DNA from: Melieria omissa
Taxonomy: Eukaryota > Arthropoda > Insecta > Diptera > Ulidiidae
DNA length: 64,000 bases
Assembly: GCA_963971225.1 (NCBI GenBank)
Contig: OZ020267.1
Span: 85,177,648 to 85,241,647 of the forward strand
Direction of reading: 5' to 3'
Both the position numbers and the translations under genes were made by a program. Positions 32,900-46,279 of this stretch are shown here, piece by piece; position 1 is the first letter of the stretch; each line of letters begins with the position of its first letter. The notes beneath the pieces are model-generated. The model did no database searches and was not told the DNA's origin. It saw nothing but the letters and a program-made list of their open reading frames with translations.

Positions 32900-33456
32900 C
32901 ACTATGATCAATAAGTACCGGGACTGTGTCAAAAAAACAAAATTTTGTTATTCTTCTGGTAAATTTATTTTATCCCCTTCAAAATAAGCCCCATCTGAAG
33001 CAATACACATATGCCAACGCTTAATCCAATCGTCCATGCACTTCTGGTAAGCCGAAGCAGGTATGGCCTTCAGCTCTCGCGTCGCATTTTCTTTTATGAC
33101 TCTCTTTCCACGACGCGGTAACTTGAGTCGGGAGAACAGGAAAAAGTCACATGGTGCCATATCTGGAGAATAGGGAGCCTGATCGATGATATTCACACTG
33201 TGTTTGTTCAAATAATCGCGAATAATGTGTGACAAAATTTCAAACAAATACGTTGATAAACAAAATTATCCATTGTAAAATTCGACGAAGTACAAAAAGT
33301 TGACTGACGCTAACAGCTGCCAAACAAAAACTAATGATGCAATCCCGCTCAAAATTTGACACAGATGTCAGTTAAGGTCCTACCTATTTTTTTACCTGCA
33401 TCGGGCAACGGCGGACAATTTAAAATACACAGTCCCGGTACTTATTGATCATAGTG
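32900..33456 (-). mobile_element. Internally deleted mariner (U6/U7 junction)
   Basis: 557 bp, C-terminal frame 32948-33247 (99 codons), Leu in FSRLKLPRR. Confidence 0.88.
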
Positions 33457-33477
33457 TATATATAACATATCGACTTT

Positions 33478-34296
33478 TTGTGTTTCTTTCTTGCTTTTGG
33501 TGTAATTGAAAGCGCAGGCAATAAGGTCGAATGGGCAATAAGGTCGTTTGACCCCTACAAGTCCACGGGCCCTGATGGTATCAATCCAGCAATGCTACAA
33601 CAAGCCGGAGACTGTATTCTGCAACCCCTAGTAAACATCTTTAAAGGATGCCTATTAAGAAATGTTGTTCCAAAGCAGTGGAGAGACGTCAAAGTATTTT
33701 TCAAACTGAAGGCAGGAAAGGCCAGCCACACTACGACTAAAGACTATAGACCTATCAGCCTCTCCTCATTTTTATTGAAAACGCTAGAGAGGCTGTTGGA
33801 TAGATATATAGGAGACAACCGGGGACTATCTTCTGAACTCTGCAGGGCACAACACGCCTACCAACAGGGGAAGTCGGTAGACAGTGCACTGCACAGCGTT
33901 GTGGACCCCATAGAGAATTCTTTGGCTTTAAAGGAGTACACAATGGCTGCCTTCCTCGATATAGAGGGGGCTTTCAACAATGTCACCACTGAGGTCATAA
34001 CAAGAGCACTTCGTGCATACAATGTGGAAAGCTTCGTTATCGATTGGGTTGAAACGATGCTGCAAGACAGGATAATCAACTCAACGATAGGACCGGCTTC
34101 CATCAAAAGGAGAGCCACAAGGGGAACACCCCAAGGGGGGTGCTATCCCCTCTTTTATAGCTGCTGGTAGCGGATGAGATTCTAAGAGCCTTTCAGAGAA
34201 GACGCATTAGAATAGTGGCCTATGCGGACGACATCGTCATCATGATACAAGGCAAATTTGTGCCTACTATCAGTGAATTGATCGAATCTTCATTAA
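33478..34296 (+). pseudogene. Non-LTR RT, part A (U7)
   Basis: Private Ala-to-Val change in TTEVITRAL (GAGGTCATAAC near 33993); otherwise as U5. Confidence 0.9.
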
Positions 34297-34753
34297 CCTT
34301 TACCTGGCACAGGGGGTACCTACGAACCCCACGCGGTTTCTCGTCGATTTTTGATATCTAAATCTTCGAAATCTAAACTCGTAACGACATCTATCTGTAG
34401 TGAAGGGATACACTTTTATACCTATGCCACTAGGATAGCGCTGCTACCGTCAGTTCGTCTGTGGCAGTCGTAAAAGTAAGTTGGGGTGTGTAAGTCCCCC
34501 ACTCGGCACTCAACGTCGGTTTTTCGTGAATTGTGTAATTTTCCGAAGTTTCCGAATTTTTCCTGAACGCCAATCTTCATTTTTCTAAACTCTGACTATT
34601 TCACCCTTTGAAGGGGTATCTGAAGTTGATCTCTGATTTTTTTCTAAAAAGATATAATCAATATATTTTTTTTACAAGGATATTTGTCACTGGGGTTCGT
34701 ACGAACCCCACTGTGCCAGGTATGTTACTCAGGAGAGGTGTGCCAGGTAAAGG

Positions 34754-35063
34754 TTAACCGACTTGTCAGTGTGGGCAAGAGACAACGGTCTAGGGATAAA
34801 TCCCGAAAAGACCGAACTAGTCCTGTTCACCAAGAAAACGAAGATGCAGGAATTTTCTCTTCCCTGTGTGGAAGGGCATTCCCTGAAACTATCAAAAGAG
34901 GCCAAATATCTTGGCATCATTCTGGACTCAAAACTTTCGTGGAAGCGAAACATTGAAGAAAGAATGAAAAAGGAGCTTAATGCGCTGTATGCTTGCAAGC
35001 GGACCTTTGGTAAAAGATGGGGATTAAAACCCTATATTATCCACTGCATGTGTACGGCGATAA
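34754..35063 (+). pseudogene. Non-LTR RT, part B (U7)
   Basis: Met form (KTKMQEF). Confidence 0.87.
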
Positions 35064-35994
35064 CACAGTGCAAAACTGAAAAAAGGGACAAGGTCAAACC
35101 AGTCTCATTCGATAGAGGACCTCAGTAGATGAAAAAGTGCCAAGGGATTTTTCTCGGAATGTTCGAGGTTTTTTTTTAATGCAGTTTAAAGATGGCGGCT
35201 TAATGCCCCTTCCCGAAACATTTAAAACATCATATCTCTTGACTCAAATGTCAGAAAGGAATAATTTTTACGTCAAATGAAAGCTAATGATATGAAGTCG
35301 ATGACAAAATATCCTTTTTTGAAAATTTTTATGAAAAAGGATATGAAGGACCTCAATAAAATTTTTATCCTTGAATATCCTGGAAACCGTGAGAGCTAAA
35401 TTTATATAAACGACTTCTGGTGAAAAAGCATTCAAACATCTATACTGCTTATAAATTTCATGTAAATCACTTTTACAGGTAAGACGATTAAAAAAATGTG
35501 CTTTGCTACATTCGATGTTTTTAGGAAGCTGCTACGAGATATTTTGTACAGAAAAACATGAATTCAGCAGTGTATAATTTTTTAATCGTTGTAGAGTCTT
35601 AACTGTAAAAGTGATTTACATTTTTCACCAGAAGTCACTTATATAAATTTAGCTCTCACGGTTTCCAGGATATTCAAGGATAAAAATTTAATTGAGGTCC
35701 TTCATATCCTTTTTCAGAAAACTTTTCAAAAAAGGATATTGGGTCATCGACTTCATATCATTAGCTTTCATTTGACGTAAAAATTATTCCTTTCTGACAT
35801 TTGAGTCAAGAGATATGATGTTTTAAATGTTTCGGGAAGTGGCATTAAGCCGCCATCTTTAAACTGCATTAAAAAAAAACCTCGAACATTCCGAGAAAAA
35901 TCCCTTGGCACTTTTTCATCTACTGAGGTCCTCTATCGAATGAGACGGGTTTGACCTTGTCCCTCGAAATTTTTTTTGAATTTGTTGCACTGTG
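35064..35994. mobile_element. Long-inverted-repeat MITE, 931 bp (U7)
   Basis: The left arm reads GTAAGACGATTAAA (near 35480) after an 8 bp deletion shared with U8 and U12. Confidence 0.82.
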
Positions 35995-36449
35995 TAATCA
36001 GACCCATCATTACCTATGGTTCTCATGTCTGGTGGCCAGCCATGGACAAAAAGAGCAACCAGAGCAATCTGGGGAGGGTGCAGAGACTTGCCACGATGGC
36101 GATCACGGGGGCGGCGAAAAGCGCTCCGCGAATGGCTCTGGAAATGTTTTTGCACCTTCCCCCAGTGGACCTGTTCGTAAAGGCCAGCGCAGCAAAGACA
36201 AACCTCAGATTGAGGGAGTCTAATCAGCTGAGGCCATGCGGCTACGGACATTCTAGCATTCTGAACGTTCTTATGACTAGCTCTACCGGACAAGGTATTT
36301 TAGATAAGGCCACTGATTTCCCGGTAAAGCGCAGTGACTTCGAATTGAAGATTCCCATTTACTATCCCTCCAGGGACAACTGGCAACAGCCCGAGATGGA
36401 AGATTCTGCAGGAGTCTACTTCACCGACGCACACTGGGGTAATATATAA
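35995..36449 (+). pseudogene. Non-LTR RT, part C (U7)
   Basis: Full length, without the 4 bp insertion seen in U8 and U12. Confidence 0.85.
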
Positions 36450-36515
36450 GTAAAGTGGCGATTAATTCAAAAACGAAAAATAAAGATAGAGATATGTTTT
36501 TGGTACCGGGTTAAA

Positions 36516-37136
36516 GTGAATAATTCTGCATTAATACGTGAAAGAATTGTTGCGAAACACCAGGTATGCATGATGCATATGCATGAAAATAAATCTAATT
36601 TCGATGGACCAGATGGTTGTCTATGTTACTGGATGGTTTTCAGTAAGGAACCCCTTAAATTTTCTAAAAGAAATTTCGGTGGCGGATCTGTGATGGTGTG
36701 GGGCGTATTTCAAAAACATGGAACGGTCGATTTTCGCTTCACGAGCTCAAGAATGGGCAGTACAGGATATACTGGAGAGTTGGATCGCGGCCTTCTTCTA
36801 TTTTGATTAGAAAATAGATATAAACCATATAATTTTATGCAAGATAACGCGGCCATTCATAAAAGTCGGCAAACAATAGGGTTTTAGAATATTGCTTTGG
36901 TCAAACTATGGACCGACCAACTTGTTCGCACGATTTGATCCCGATTGAAAATATGTGCGGAGTACTTGCCAGGCGTGTCTATGGGGAAAATGAAAATACA
37001 ACTGTGTTGGGGACTTAAAAATTACTATTCTAAAGGAGTGGAGCCATCTGGAGCCCCAATTATCGGTTAAGCTTATAAATTCCATGTGAAAACAGTTGTT
37101 TGATATTGAAAAGAAAGGGGCGGGTACCATTAATTA
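36516..37136 (+). pseudogene. Tc1-like transposase remnant (U7)
   Basis: No private change noticed in the transposase motifs. Confidence 0.82.
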
Positions 37137-37781
37137 CACTGTGCAAGTCGAAAATTCAGACATGGGGGGGACTTACAGAGCGACTTTTCATAGGTTTACT
37201 GAGTTGAGATCCACCAGCCGTTTGGCTGGATTGGCTCTAGTTTAAGAGAAATCCGACTTTGAAGTTTGCTCATGTCTGAATTTTTGAGGGTAAATTTCAC
37301 GCACAGTGTTATTGATTCAACGTTTGTAAAACAAAAATTGAAATCTATGTTAATGTCAACAAAAAAAACCCATGTGTCTTATAATTTTGTTACGCTTGCA
37401 GCTACCTCAAATATTGCTCATTCCCACAAAAGCTAACGTTATGCTTAAAATTAAAACTGAAACTTCACAAAATCATTCTGCGTTTTTGCTTTTCTAAAAA
37501 AAATTACTGTTTAGATTTGGCGAAGCTGCAAAGTGAAATTTTCTGAGTGTCTTATAATTATGTTACGCACCTTATACCTAATTAAAAAAAGTTAAGACCA
37601 AATTCTCATATTTCATAAGTCTACGAAGAAAAGTTATCTTTTGACCTTCATTTGCATGTATATATATATAAAAAAAAGTTCCCAAAAATCGCTAAATTTT
37701 GTATATTTCTATAAGAGCTTCAAAAAAAACTTCTTTTTTTGTCGCGTCCGTTTCATTGCATAATTGGTTGTTATCGAAATA

Positions 37782-38338
37782 CACTATGATCAATAAGTAC
37801 CGGGACTGTGTCAAAAAAACAAAATTTTGTTATTCTTCTGGTAAATTTATTTTATCCCCTTCAAAATAAGCCCCATCTGAAGCAATACACATATGCCAAC
37901 GCTTAATCCAATCGTCCATGCACTTCTGGTAAGCCGAAGCAGGTATGGCCTTCAGCTCTCGCGTCGCATTTTCTTTTATGACTCTCTTTCCACGACGCGG
38001 TAACTTGAGTCGGGAGAACAGGAAAAAGTCACATGGTGCCATATCTGGAGAATAGGGAGCCTGATCGATGATATTCACACTGTGTTTGTTCAAATAATCG
38101 CGAATAATGTGTGACAAAATTTCAAACAAATACGTTGATAAACAAAATTATCCATTGTAAAATTCGACGAAGTACAAAAAGTTGACTGACGCTAACAGCT
38201 GCCAAACAAAAACTAATGATGCAATCCCGCTCAAAATTTGACACAGATGTCAGTTAAGGTCCTACCTATTTTTTTACCTGCATCGGGCAACGGCGGACAA
38301 TTTAAAATACACAGTCCCGGTACTTATTGATCATAGTG
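37782..38338 (-). mobile_element. Internally deleted mariner (U7/U8 junction)
   Basis: Leu in FSRLKLPRR; the following two junctions have Phe. Confidence 0.88.
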
Positions 38339-38359
38339 TATATATAACATATCGACTTT

Positions 38360-39167
38360 TTGTGTTTCTTTCTTGCTTTTGGTGTAATTGAAAGCGCAGG
38401 CAATAAGGTCGAATGGGCAATAAGGTCGTTTGACCCCTACAAGTCCACGGGCCCTGATGGTATCAATCCAGCAATGCTACAACAAGCCGGAGACTGTATT
38501 CTGCAACCCCTAGTAAACATGCCTATTAAGAAATGTTGTTCCAAAGCAGTGGAGAGACGTCAAAGTATTTTTCAAACTGAAGGCAGGAAAGGCCAGCCAC
38601 ACTACGACTAAAGACTATAGACCTATCAGCCTCTCCTCATTTTTATTGAAAACGCTAGAGAGGCTGTTGGATAGATATATAGGAGACAACCGGGGACTAT
38701 CTTCTGAACTCTGCAGGGCACAACACGCCTACCAACAGGGGAAGTCGGTAGACAGTGCACTGCACAGCGTTGTGGACCCCATAGAGAATTCTTTGGCTTT
38801 AAAGGAGTACACAATGGCTGCCTTCCTCGATATAGAGGGGGCTTTCAACAATGTCACCACTGAGGCCATAACAAGAGCACTTCGTGCATACAATGTGGAA
38901 AGCTTCGTTATCGATTGGGTTGAAACGATGCTGCAAGACAGGATAATCAACTCAACGATAGGACCGGCTTCCATCAAAAGGAGAGCCACAAGGGGAACAC
39001 CCCAAGGGGGGTGCTATCCCCTCTTTTATAGCTGCTGGTAGCGGATGAGATTCTAAGAGCCTTTCAGAGAAGACGCATTAGAATAGTGGCCTATGCGGAC
39101 GACATCGTCATCATGATACAAGGCAAATTTGTGCCTACTATCAGTGAATTGATCGAATCTTCATTAA
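38360..39167 (+). pseudogene. Non-LTR RT, part A with private 11 bp deletion (U8)
   Basis: An 11 bp loss at ~38520 (ACATGCCTATT for ACATCTTTAAAGGATGCC) breaks the fingers segment after QPLVN. The frame therefore ends at 38611 and resumes at 38646 with KTLERLLDRY. The six-G frameshift and the TAG follow as in U5. Confidence 0.9.
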
Positions 39168-39624
39168 CCTTTACCTGGCACAGGGGGTACCTACGAACCC
39201 CACGCGGTTTCTCGTCGATTTTTGATATCTAAATCTTCGAAATCTAAACTCGTAACGACATCTATCTGTAGTGAAGGGATACACTTTTATACCTATGCCA
39301 CTAGGATAGCGCTGCTACCGTCAGTTCGTCTGTGGCAGTCGTAAAAGTAAGTTGGGGTGTGTAAGTCCCCCACTCGGCACTCAACGTCGGTTTTTCGTGA
39401 ATTGTGTAATTTTCCGAAGTTTCCGAATTTTTCCTGAACGCCAATCTTCATTTTTCTAAACTCTGACTATTTCACCCTTTGAAGGGGTATCTGAAGTTGA
39501 TCTCTGATTTTTTTCTAAAAAGATATAATCAATATATTTTTTTTACAAGGATATTTGTCACTGGGGTTCGTACGAACCCCACTGTGCCAGGTATGTTACT
39601 CAGGAGAGGTGTGCCAGGTAAAGG

Positions 39625-39934
39625 TTAACCGACTTGTCAGTGTGGGCAAGAGACAACGGTCTAGGGATAAATCCCGAAAAGACCGAACTAGTCCTGTTCA
39701 CCAAGAAAACGAAGATGCAGGAATTTTCTCTTCCCTGTGTGGAAGGGCATTCCCTGAAACTATCAAAAGAGGCCAAATATCTTGGCATCATTCTGGACTC
39801 AAAACTTTCGTGGAAGCGAAACATTGAAGAAAGAATGAAAAAGGAGCTTAATGCGCTGTATGCTTGCAAGCGGACCTTTGGTAAAAGATGGGGATTAAAA
39901 CCCTATATTATCCACTGCATGTGTACGGCGATAA
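39625..39934 (+). pseudogene. Non-LTR RT, part B (U8)
   Basis: Met form. Confidence 0.87.
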
Positions 39935-40864
39935 CACAGTGCAAAACTGAAAAAAGGGACAAGGTCAAACCAGTCTCATTCGATAGAGGACCTCAGTAGA
40001 TGAAAAAGTGCCAAGGGATTTTTCTCGGAATGTTCGAGGTTTTTTTTTAATGCAGTTTAAAGATGGCGGCTTAATGCCCCTTCCCGAAACATTTAAAACA
40101 TCATATCTCTTGACTCAAATGTCAGAAAGGAATAATTTTTACGTCAAATGAAAGCTAATGATATGAAGTCGATGACAAAATATCCTTTTTTGAAAATTTT
40201 TATGAAAAAGGATATGAAGGACCTCAATAAAATTTTTATCCTTGAATATCCTGGAAACCGTGAGAGCTAAATTTATATAAACGACTTCTGGTGAAAAAGC
40301 ATTCAAACATCTATACTGCTTATAAATTTCATGTAAATCACTTTTACAGGTAAGACGATTAAAAAAATGTGCTTTGCTACATTCGATGTTTTTAGGAAGC
40401 TGCTACGAGATATTTTGTACAGAAAAACATGAATTCAGCAGTGTATAATTTTTTAATCGTTGTAGAGTCTTAACTGTAAAAGTGATTTACATTTTTCACC
40501 AGAAGTCACTTATATAAATTTAGCTCTCACGGTTTCCAGGATATTCAAGGATAAAAATTTAATTGAGGTCCTTCATATCCTTTTTCAGAAAACTTTTCAA
40601 AAAAGGATATTGGGTCATCGACTTCATATCATTAGCTTTCATTTGACGTAAAAATTATTCCTTTCTGACATTTGAGTCAAGAGATATGATGTTTTAAATG
40701 TTTCGGGAAGTGGCATTAAGCCGCCATCTTTAAACTGCATTAAAAAAAACCTCGAACATTCCGAGAAAAATCCCTTGGCACTTTTTCATCTACTGAGGTC
40801 CTCTATCGAATGAGACGGGTTTGACCTTGTCCCTCGAAATTTTTTTTGAATTTGTTGCACTGTG
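39935..40864. mobile_element. Long-inverted-repeat MITE, 930 bp (U8)
   Basis: Carries the 8 bp left-arm loss and one fewer A in the right-arm run before CCTCGAACATTCC. Confidence 0.82.
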
Positions 40865-41323
40865 TAATCAGACCCATCATTCATTACCTATGGTTCTCAT
40901 GTCTGGTGGCCAGCCATGGACAAAAAGAGCAACCAGAGCAATCTGGGGAGGGTGCAGAGACTTGCCACGATGGCGATCACGGGGGCGGCGAAAAGCGCTC
41001 CGCGAATGGCTCTGGAAATGTTTTTGCACCTTCCCCCAGTGGACCTGTTCGTAAAGGCCAGCGCAGCAAAGACAAACCTCAGATTGAGGGAGTCTAATCA
41101 GCTGAGGCCATGCGGCTACGGACATTCTAGCATTCTGAACGTTCTTATGACTAGCTCTACCGGACAAGGTATTTTAGATAAGGCCACTGATTTCCCGGTA
41201 AAGCGCAGTGACTTCGAATTGAAGATTCCCATTTACTATCCCTCCAGGGACAACTGGCAACAGCCCGAGATGGAAGATTCTGCAGGAGTCTACTTCACCG
41301 ACGCACACTGGGGTAATATATAA
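40865..41323 (+). pseudogene. Non-LTR RT, part C with 4 bp insertion (U8)
   Basis: CATCATTCATTACC (near 40876-40889) has an extra TCAT that shifts IRPII away from TYGSHVWW. The rest is open from 40916. U12 has the same insertion. Confidence 0.85.
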
Positions 41324-41389
41324 GTAAAGTGGCGATTAATTCAAAAACGAAAAATAAAGATAGAGATATGTTTTTGGTACCGGGTTAAA

Positions 41390-42010
41390 GTGAATAATTC
41401 TGCATTAATACGTGAAAGAATTGTTGCGAAACACCAGGTATGCATGATGCATATGCATGAAAATAAATCTAATTTCGATGGACCAGATGGTTGTCTATGT
41501 TACTGGATGGTTTTCAGTAAGGAACCCCTTAAATTTTCTAAAAGAAATTTCGGTGGCGGATCTGTGATGGTGTGGGGCGTATTTCAAAAACATGGAACGG
41601 TCGATTTTCGCTTCACGAGCTCAAGAATGGGCAGTACAGGATATACTGGAGAGTTGGATCGCGGCCTTCTTCTATTTTGATTAGAAAATAGATATAAACC
41701 ATATAATTTTATGCAAGATAACGCGGCCATTCATAAAAGTCGGCAAACAATAGGGTTTTAGAATATTGCTTTGGTCAAACTATGGACCGACCAACTTGTT
41801 CGCACGATTTGATCCCGATTGAAAATATGTGCGGAGTACTTGCCAGGCGTGTCTATGGGGAAAATGAAAATACAACTGTGTTGGGGACTTAAAAATTACT
41901 ATTCTAAAGGAGTGGAGCCATCTGGAGCCCCAATTATCGGTTAAGCTTATAAATTACATGTGAAAACAGTTGTTTGATATTGAAAAGAAAGGGGCGGGTA
42001 CCATTAATTA
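41390..42010 (+). pseudogene. Tc1-like transposase remnant (U8)
   Basis: AAATTACATG (near 41951) in place of AAATTCCATG, shared only with U12. Confidence 0.82.
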
Positions 42011-42655
42011 CACTGTGCAAGTCGAAAATTCAGACATGGGGGGGACTTACAGAGCGACTTTTCATAGGTTTACTGAGTTGAGATCCACCAGCCGTTTGGC
42101 TGGATTGGCTCTAGTTTAAGAGAAATCCGACTTTGAAGTTTGCTCATGTCTGAATTTTTGAGGGTAAATTTCACGCACAGTGTTATTGATTCAACGTTTG
42201 TAAAACAAAAATTGAAATCTATGTTAATGTCAACAAAAAAAACCCATGTGTCTTATAATTTTGTTACGCTTGCAGCTACCTCAAATATTGCTCATTCCCA
42301 CAAAAGCTAACGTTATGCTTAAAATTAAAACTGAAACTTCACAAAATCATTCTGCGTTTTTGCTTTTCTAAAAAAAATTACTGTTTAGATTTGGCGAAGC
42401 TGCAAAGTGAAATTTTCTGAGTGTCTTATAATTATGTTACGCACCTTATACCTAATTAAAAAAAGTTAAGACCAAATTCTCATATTTCATAAGTCTACGA
42501 AGAAAAGTTATCTTTTGACCTTCATTTGCATGTATATATATATAAAAAAAAGTTCCCAAAAATCGCTAAATTTTGTATATTTCTATAAGAGCTTCAAAAA
42601 AAACTTCTTTTTTTGTCGCGTCCGTTTCATTGCATAATTGGTTGTTATCGAAATA

Positions 42656-43212
42656 CACTATGATCAATAAGTACCGGGACTGTGTCAAAAAAACAAAATT
42701 TTGTTATTCTTCTGGTAAATTTATTTTATCCCCTTCAAAATAAGCCCCATCTGAAGCAATACACATATGCCAACGCTTAATCCAATCGTCCATGCACTTC
42801 TGGTAAGCCGAAGCAGGTATGGCCTTCAGCTCTCGCGTCGCATTTTCTTTTATGACTCTCTTTCCACGACGCGGTAACTTGAATCGGGAGAACAGGAAAA
42901 AGTCACATGGTGCCATATCTGGAGAATAGGGAGCCTGATCGATGATATTCACACTGTGTTTGTTCAAATAATCGCGAATAATGTGTGACAAAATTTCAAA
43001 CAAATACGTTGATAAACAAAATTATCCATTGTAAAATTCGACGAAGTACAAAAAGTTGACTGACGCTAACAGCTGCCAAACAAAAACTAATGATGCAATC
43101 CCGCTCAAAATTTGACACAGATGTCAGTTAAGGTCCTACCTATTTTTTTACCTGCATCGGGCAACGGCGGACAATTTAAAATACACAGTCCCGGTACTTA
43201 TTGATCATAGTG
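42656..43212 (-). mobile_element. Internally deleted mariner (U8/U9 junction)
   Basis: Phe in FSRFKLPRR (GAATCGGG on the plus strand), shared with the U9/U10 and U12/U13 junctions. Confidence 0.88.
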
Positions 43213-43233
43213 TATATATAACATATCGACTTT

Positions 43234-44052
43234 TTGTGTTTCTTTCTTGCTTTTGGTGTAATTGAAAGCGCAGGCAATAAGGTCGAATGGGCAATAAGGT
43301 CGTTTGACCCCTACAAGTCCACGGGCCCTGATGGTATCAATCCAGCAATGCTACAACAAGCCGGAGACTGTATTCTGCAACCCCTAGTAAACATCTTTAA
43401 AGGATGCCTATTAAGAAATGTTGTTCCAAAGCAGTGGAGAGACGTCAAAGTATTTTTCAAACTGAAGGCAGGAAAGGCCAGCCACACTACGACTAAAGAC
43501 TATAGACCTATCAGCCTCTCCTCATTTTTATTGAAAACGCTAGAGAGGCTGTTGGATAGATATATAGGAGACAACCGGGGACTATCTTCTGAACTCTGCA
43601 GGGCACAACACGCCTACCAACAGGGGAAGTCGGTAGACAGTGCACTGCACAGCGTTGTGGACCCCATAGAGAATTCTTTGGCTTTAAAGGAGTACACAAT
43701 GGCTGCCTTCCTCGATATAGAGGGGGCTTTCAACAATGTCACCACTGAGGCCATAACAAGAGCACTTCGTGCATACAATGTGGAAAGCTTCGTTATCGAT
43801 TGGGTTGAAACGATGCTGCAAGACAGGATAATCAACTCAACGATAGGACCGGCTTCCATCAAAAGGAGAGCCACAAGGGGAACACCCCAAGGGGGGTGCT
43901 ATCCCCTCTTTTATAGCTGCTGGTAGCGGATGAGATTCTAAGAGCCTTTCAGAGAAGACGCATTAGAATAGTGGCCTATGCGGACGACATCGTCATCATG
44001 ATACAAGGCAAATTTGTGCCTACTATCAGTGAATTGATCGAATCTTCATTAA
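43234..44052 (+). pseudogene. Non-LTR RT, part A (U9)
   Basis: Protein identical to U6. Confidence 0.9.
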
Positions 44053-44509
44053 CCTTTACCTGGCACAGGGGGTACCTACGAACCCCACGCGGTTTCTCGT
44101 CGATTTTTGATATCTAAATCTTCGAAATCTAAACTCGTAACGACATCTATCTGTAGTGAAGGGATACACTTTTATACCTATGCCACTAGGATACCGCTGC
44201 TACCGTCAGTTCGTCTGTGGCAGTCGTAAAAGTAAGTTGGGGTGTGTAAGTCCCCCACTCGGCACTCAACGTCGGTTTTTCGTGAATTGTGTAATTTTCC
44301 GAAGTTTCCGAATTTTTCCTGAACGCCAATCTTCATTTTTCTAAACTCTGACTATTTCACCCTTTGAAGGGGTATCTGAAGTTGATCTCTGATTTTTTTC
44401 TAAAAAGATATAATCAATATATTTTTTTTACAAGGATATTTGTCACTGGGGTTCGTACGAACCCCACTGTGCCAGGTATGTTACTCAGGAGAGGTGTGCC
44501 AGGTAAAGG

Positions 44510-44819
44510 TTAACCGACTTGTCAGTGTGGGCAAGAGACAACGGTCTAGGGATAAATCCCGAAAAGACCGAACTAGTCCTGTTCACCAAGAAAACGAAGA
44601 TTCAGGAATTTTCTCTTCCCTGTGTGGAAGGGCATTCCCTGAAACTATCAAAAGAGGCCAAATATCTTGGCATCATTCTGGACTCAAAACTTTCGTGGAA
44701 GCGAAACATTGAAGAAAGAATGAAAAAGGAGCTTAATGCGCTGTATGCTTGCAAGCGGACCTTTGGTAAAAGATGGGGATTAAAACCCTATATTATCCAC
44801 TGCATGTGTACGGCGATAA
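44510..44819 (+). pseudogene. Non-LTR RT, part B (U9)
   Basis: Ile form. Confidence 0.87.
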
Positions 44820-45758
44820 CACAGTGCAAAACTGAAAAAAGGGACAAGGTCAAACCAGTCTCATTCGATAGAGGACCTCAGTAGATGAAAAAGTGCCAAG
44901 GGATTTTTCTCGGAATGTTCGAGGTTTTTTTTTAATGCAGTTTAAAGATGGCGGCTTAATGCCCCTTCCCGAAACATTTAAAACATCATATCTCTTGACT
45001 CAAATGTCAGAAAGGAATAATTTTTACGTCAAATGAAAGCTAATGATATGAAGTCGATGACAAAATATCCTTTTTTGAAAATTTTTATGAAAAAGGATAT
45101 GAAGGACCTCAATAAAATTTTTATCCTTGAATATCCTGGAAACCGTGAGAGCTAAATTTATATAAACGACTTCTGGTGAAAAAGCATTCAAACATCTATA
45201 CTGCTTATAAATTTCATGTAAATCACTTTTACAGGTAAGACTCTACAACGATTAAAAAAATGTGCTTTGCTACATTCGATGTTTTTAGGAAGCTGCTACG
45301 AGATATTTTGTACAGAAAAACATGAATTCAGCAGTGTATAATTTTTTAATCGTTGTAGAGTCTTAACTGTAAAAGTGATTTACATTTTTCACCAGAAGTC
45401 ACTTATATAAATTTAGCTCTCACGGTTTCCAGGATATTCAAGGATAAAAATTTAATTGAGGTCCTTCATATCCTTTTTCAGAAAACTTTTCAAAAAAGGA
45501 TATTGGGTCATCGACTTCATATCATTAGCTTTCATTTGACGTAAAAATTATTCCTTTCTGACATTTGAGTCAAGAGATATGATGTTTTAAATGTTTCGGG
45601 AAGTGGCATTAAGCCGCCATCTTTAAACTGCATTAAAAAAAAACCTCGAACATTCCGAGAAAAATCCCTTGGCACTTTTTCATCTACTGAGGTCCTCTAT
45701 CGAATGAGACGGGTTTGACCTTGTCCCTCGAAATTTTTTTTGAATTTGTTGCACTGTG
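44820..45758. mobile_element. Long-inverted-repeat MITE, 939 bp (U9)
   Basis: Full GTAAGACTCTACAACG left arm; both ends present. Confidence 0.82.
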
Positions 45759-46213
45759 TAATCAGACCCATCATTACCTATGGTTCTCATGTCTGGTGGC
45801 CAGCCATGGACAAAAAGAGCAACCAGAGCAATCTGGGGAGGGTGCAGAGACTTGCCACGATGGCGATCACGGGGGCGGCGAAAAGCGCTCCGCGAATGGC
45901 TCTGGAAATGTTTTTGCACCTTCCCCCAGTGGACCTGTTCGTAAAGGCCAGCGCAGCAAAGACAAACCTCAGATTGAGGGAGTCTAATCAGCTGAGGCCA
46001 TGCGGCTACGGACATTCTAGCATTCTGAACGTTCTTATGACTAGCTCTACCGGACAAGGTATTTTAGATAAGGCCACTGATTTCCCGGTAAAGCGCAGTG
46101 ACTTCGAATTGAAGATTCCCATTTACTATCCCTCCAGGGACAACTGGCAACAGCCCGAGATGGAAGATTCTGCAGGAGTCTACTTCACCGACGCACACTG
46201 GGGTAATATATAA
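45759..46213 (+). pseudogene. Non-LTR RT, part C (U9)
   Basis: Full length, as U6. Confidence 0.85.
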
Positions 46214-46279
46214 GTAAAGTGGCGATTAATTCAAAAACGAAAAATAAAGATAGAGGTATGTTTTTGGTACCGGGTTAAA

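Larger units (their letters stand above)
28567..33456 (+). repeat. Array unit U6 (4,890 bp)
   Basis: Parts: RT-A 28588-29406, TTAA MITE 29407-29863, RT-B 29864-30173, long-IR MITE 30174-31112, RT-C 31113-31567, Tc1 31634-32254, TTA MITE 32255-32426, AT-rich 32427-32899, mariner 32900-33456. Marker state: GATACCG in the TTAA MITE, Ile (KIQEF) in RT-B. Good reference for the homogenised core. Confidence 0.93.
33457..38338 (+). repeat. Array unit U7 (4,882 bp)
   Basis: Parts: RT-A 33478-34296, TTAA MITE 34297-34753, RT-B 34754-35063, long-IR MITE 35064-35994, RT-C 35995-36449, Tc1 36516-37136, TTA MITE 37137-37308, AT-rich 37309-37781, mariner 37782-38338. Met/GATAGCG type. An 8 bp loss in the left MITE arm accounts for its length. 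Confidence 0.93.
38339..43212 (+). repeat. Array unit U8 (4,874 bp)
   Basis: Parts: RT-A 38360-39167, TTAA MITE 39168-39624, RT-B 39625-39934, long-IR MITE 39935-40864, RT-C 40865-41323, Tc1 41390-42010, TTA MITE 42011-42182, AT-rich 42183-42655, mariner 42656-43212. Length is explained by -8, -11, +4 and -1 relative to 4,890. It shares all but the -11 with U12. Confidence 0.93.
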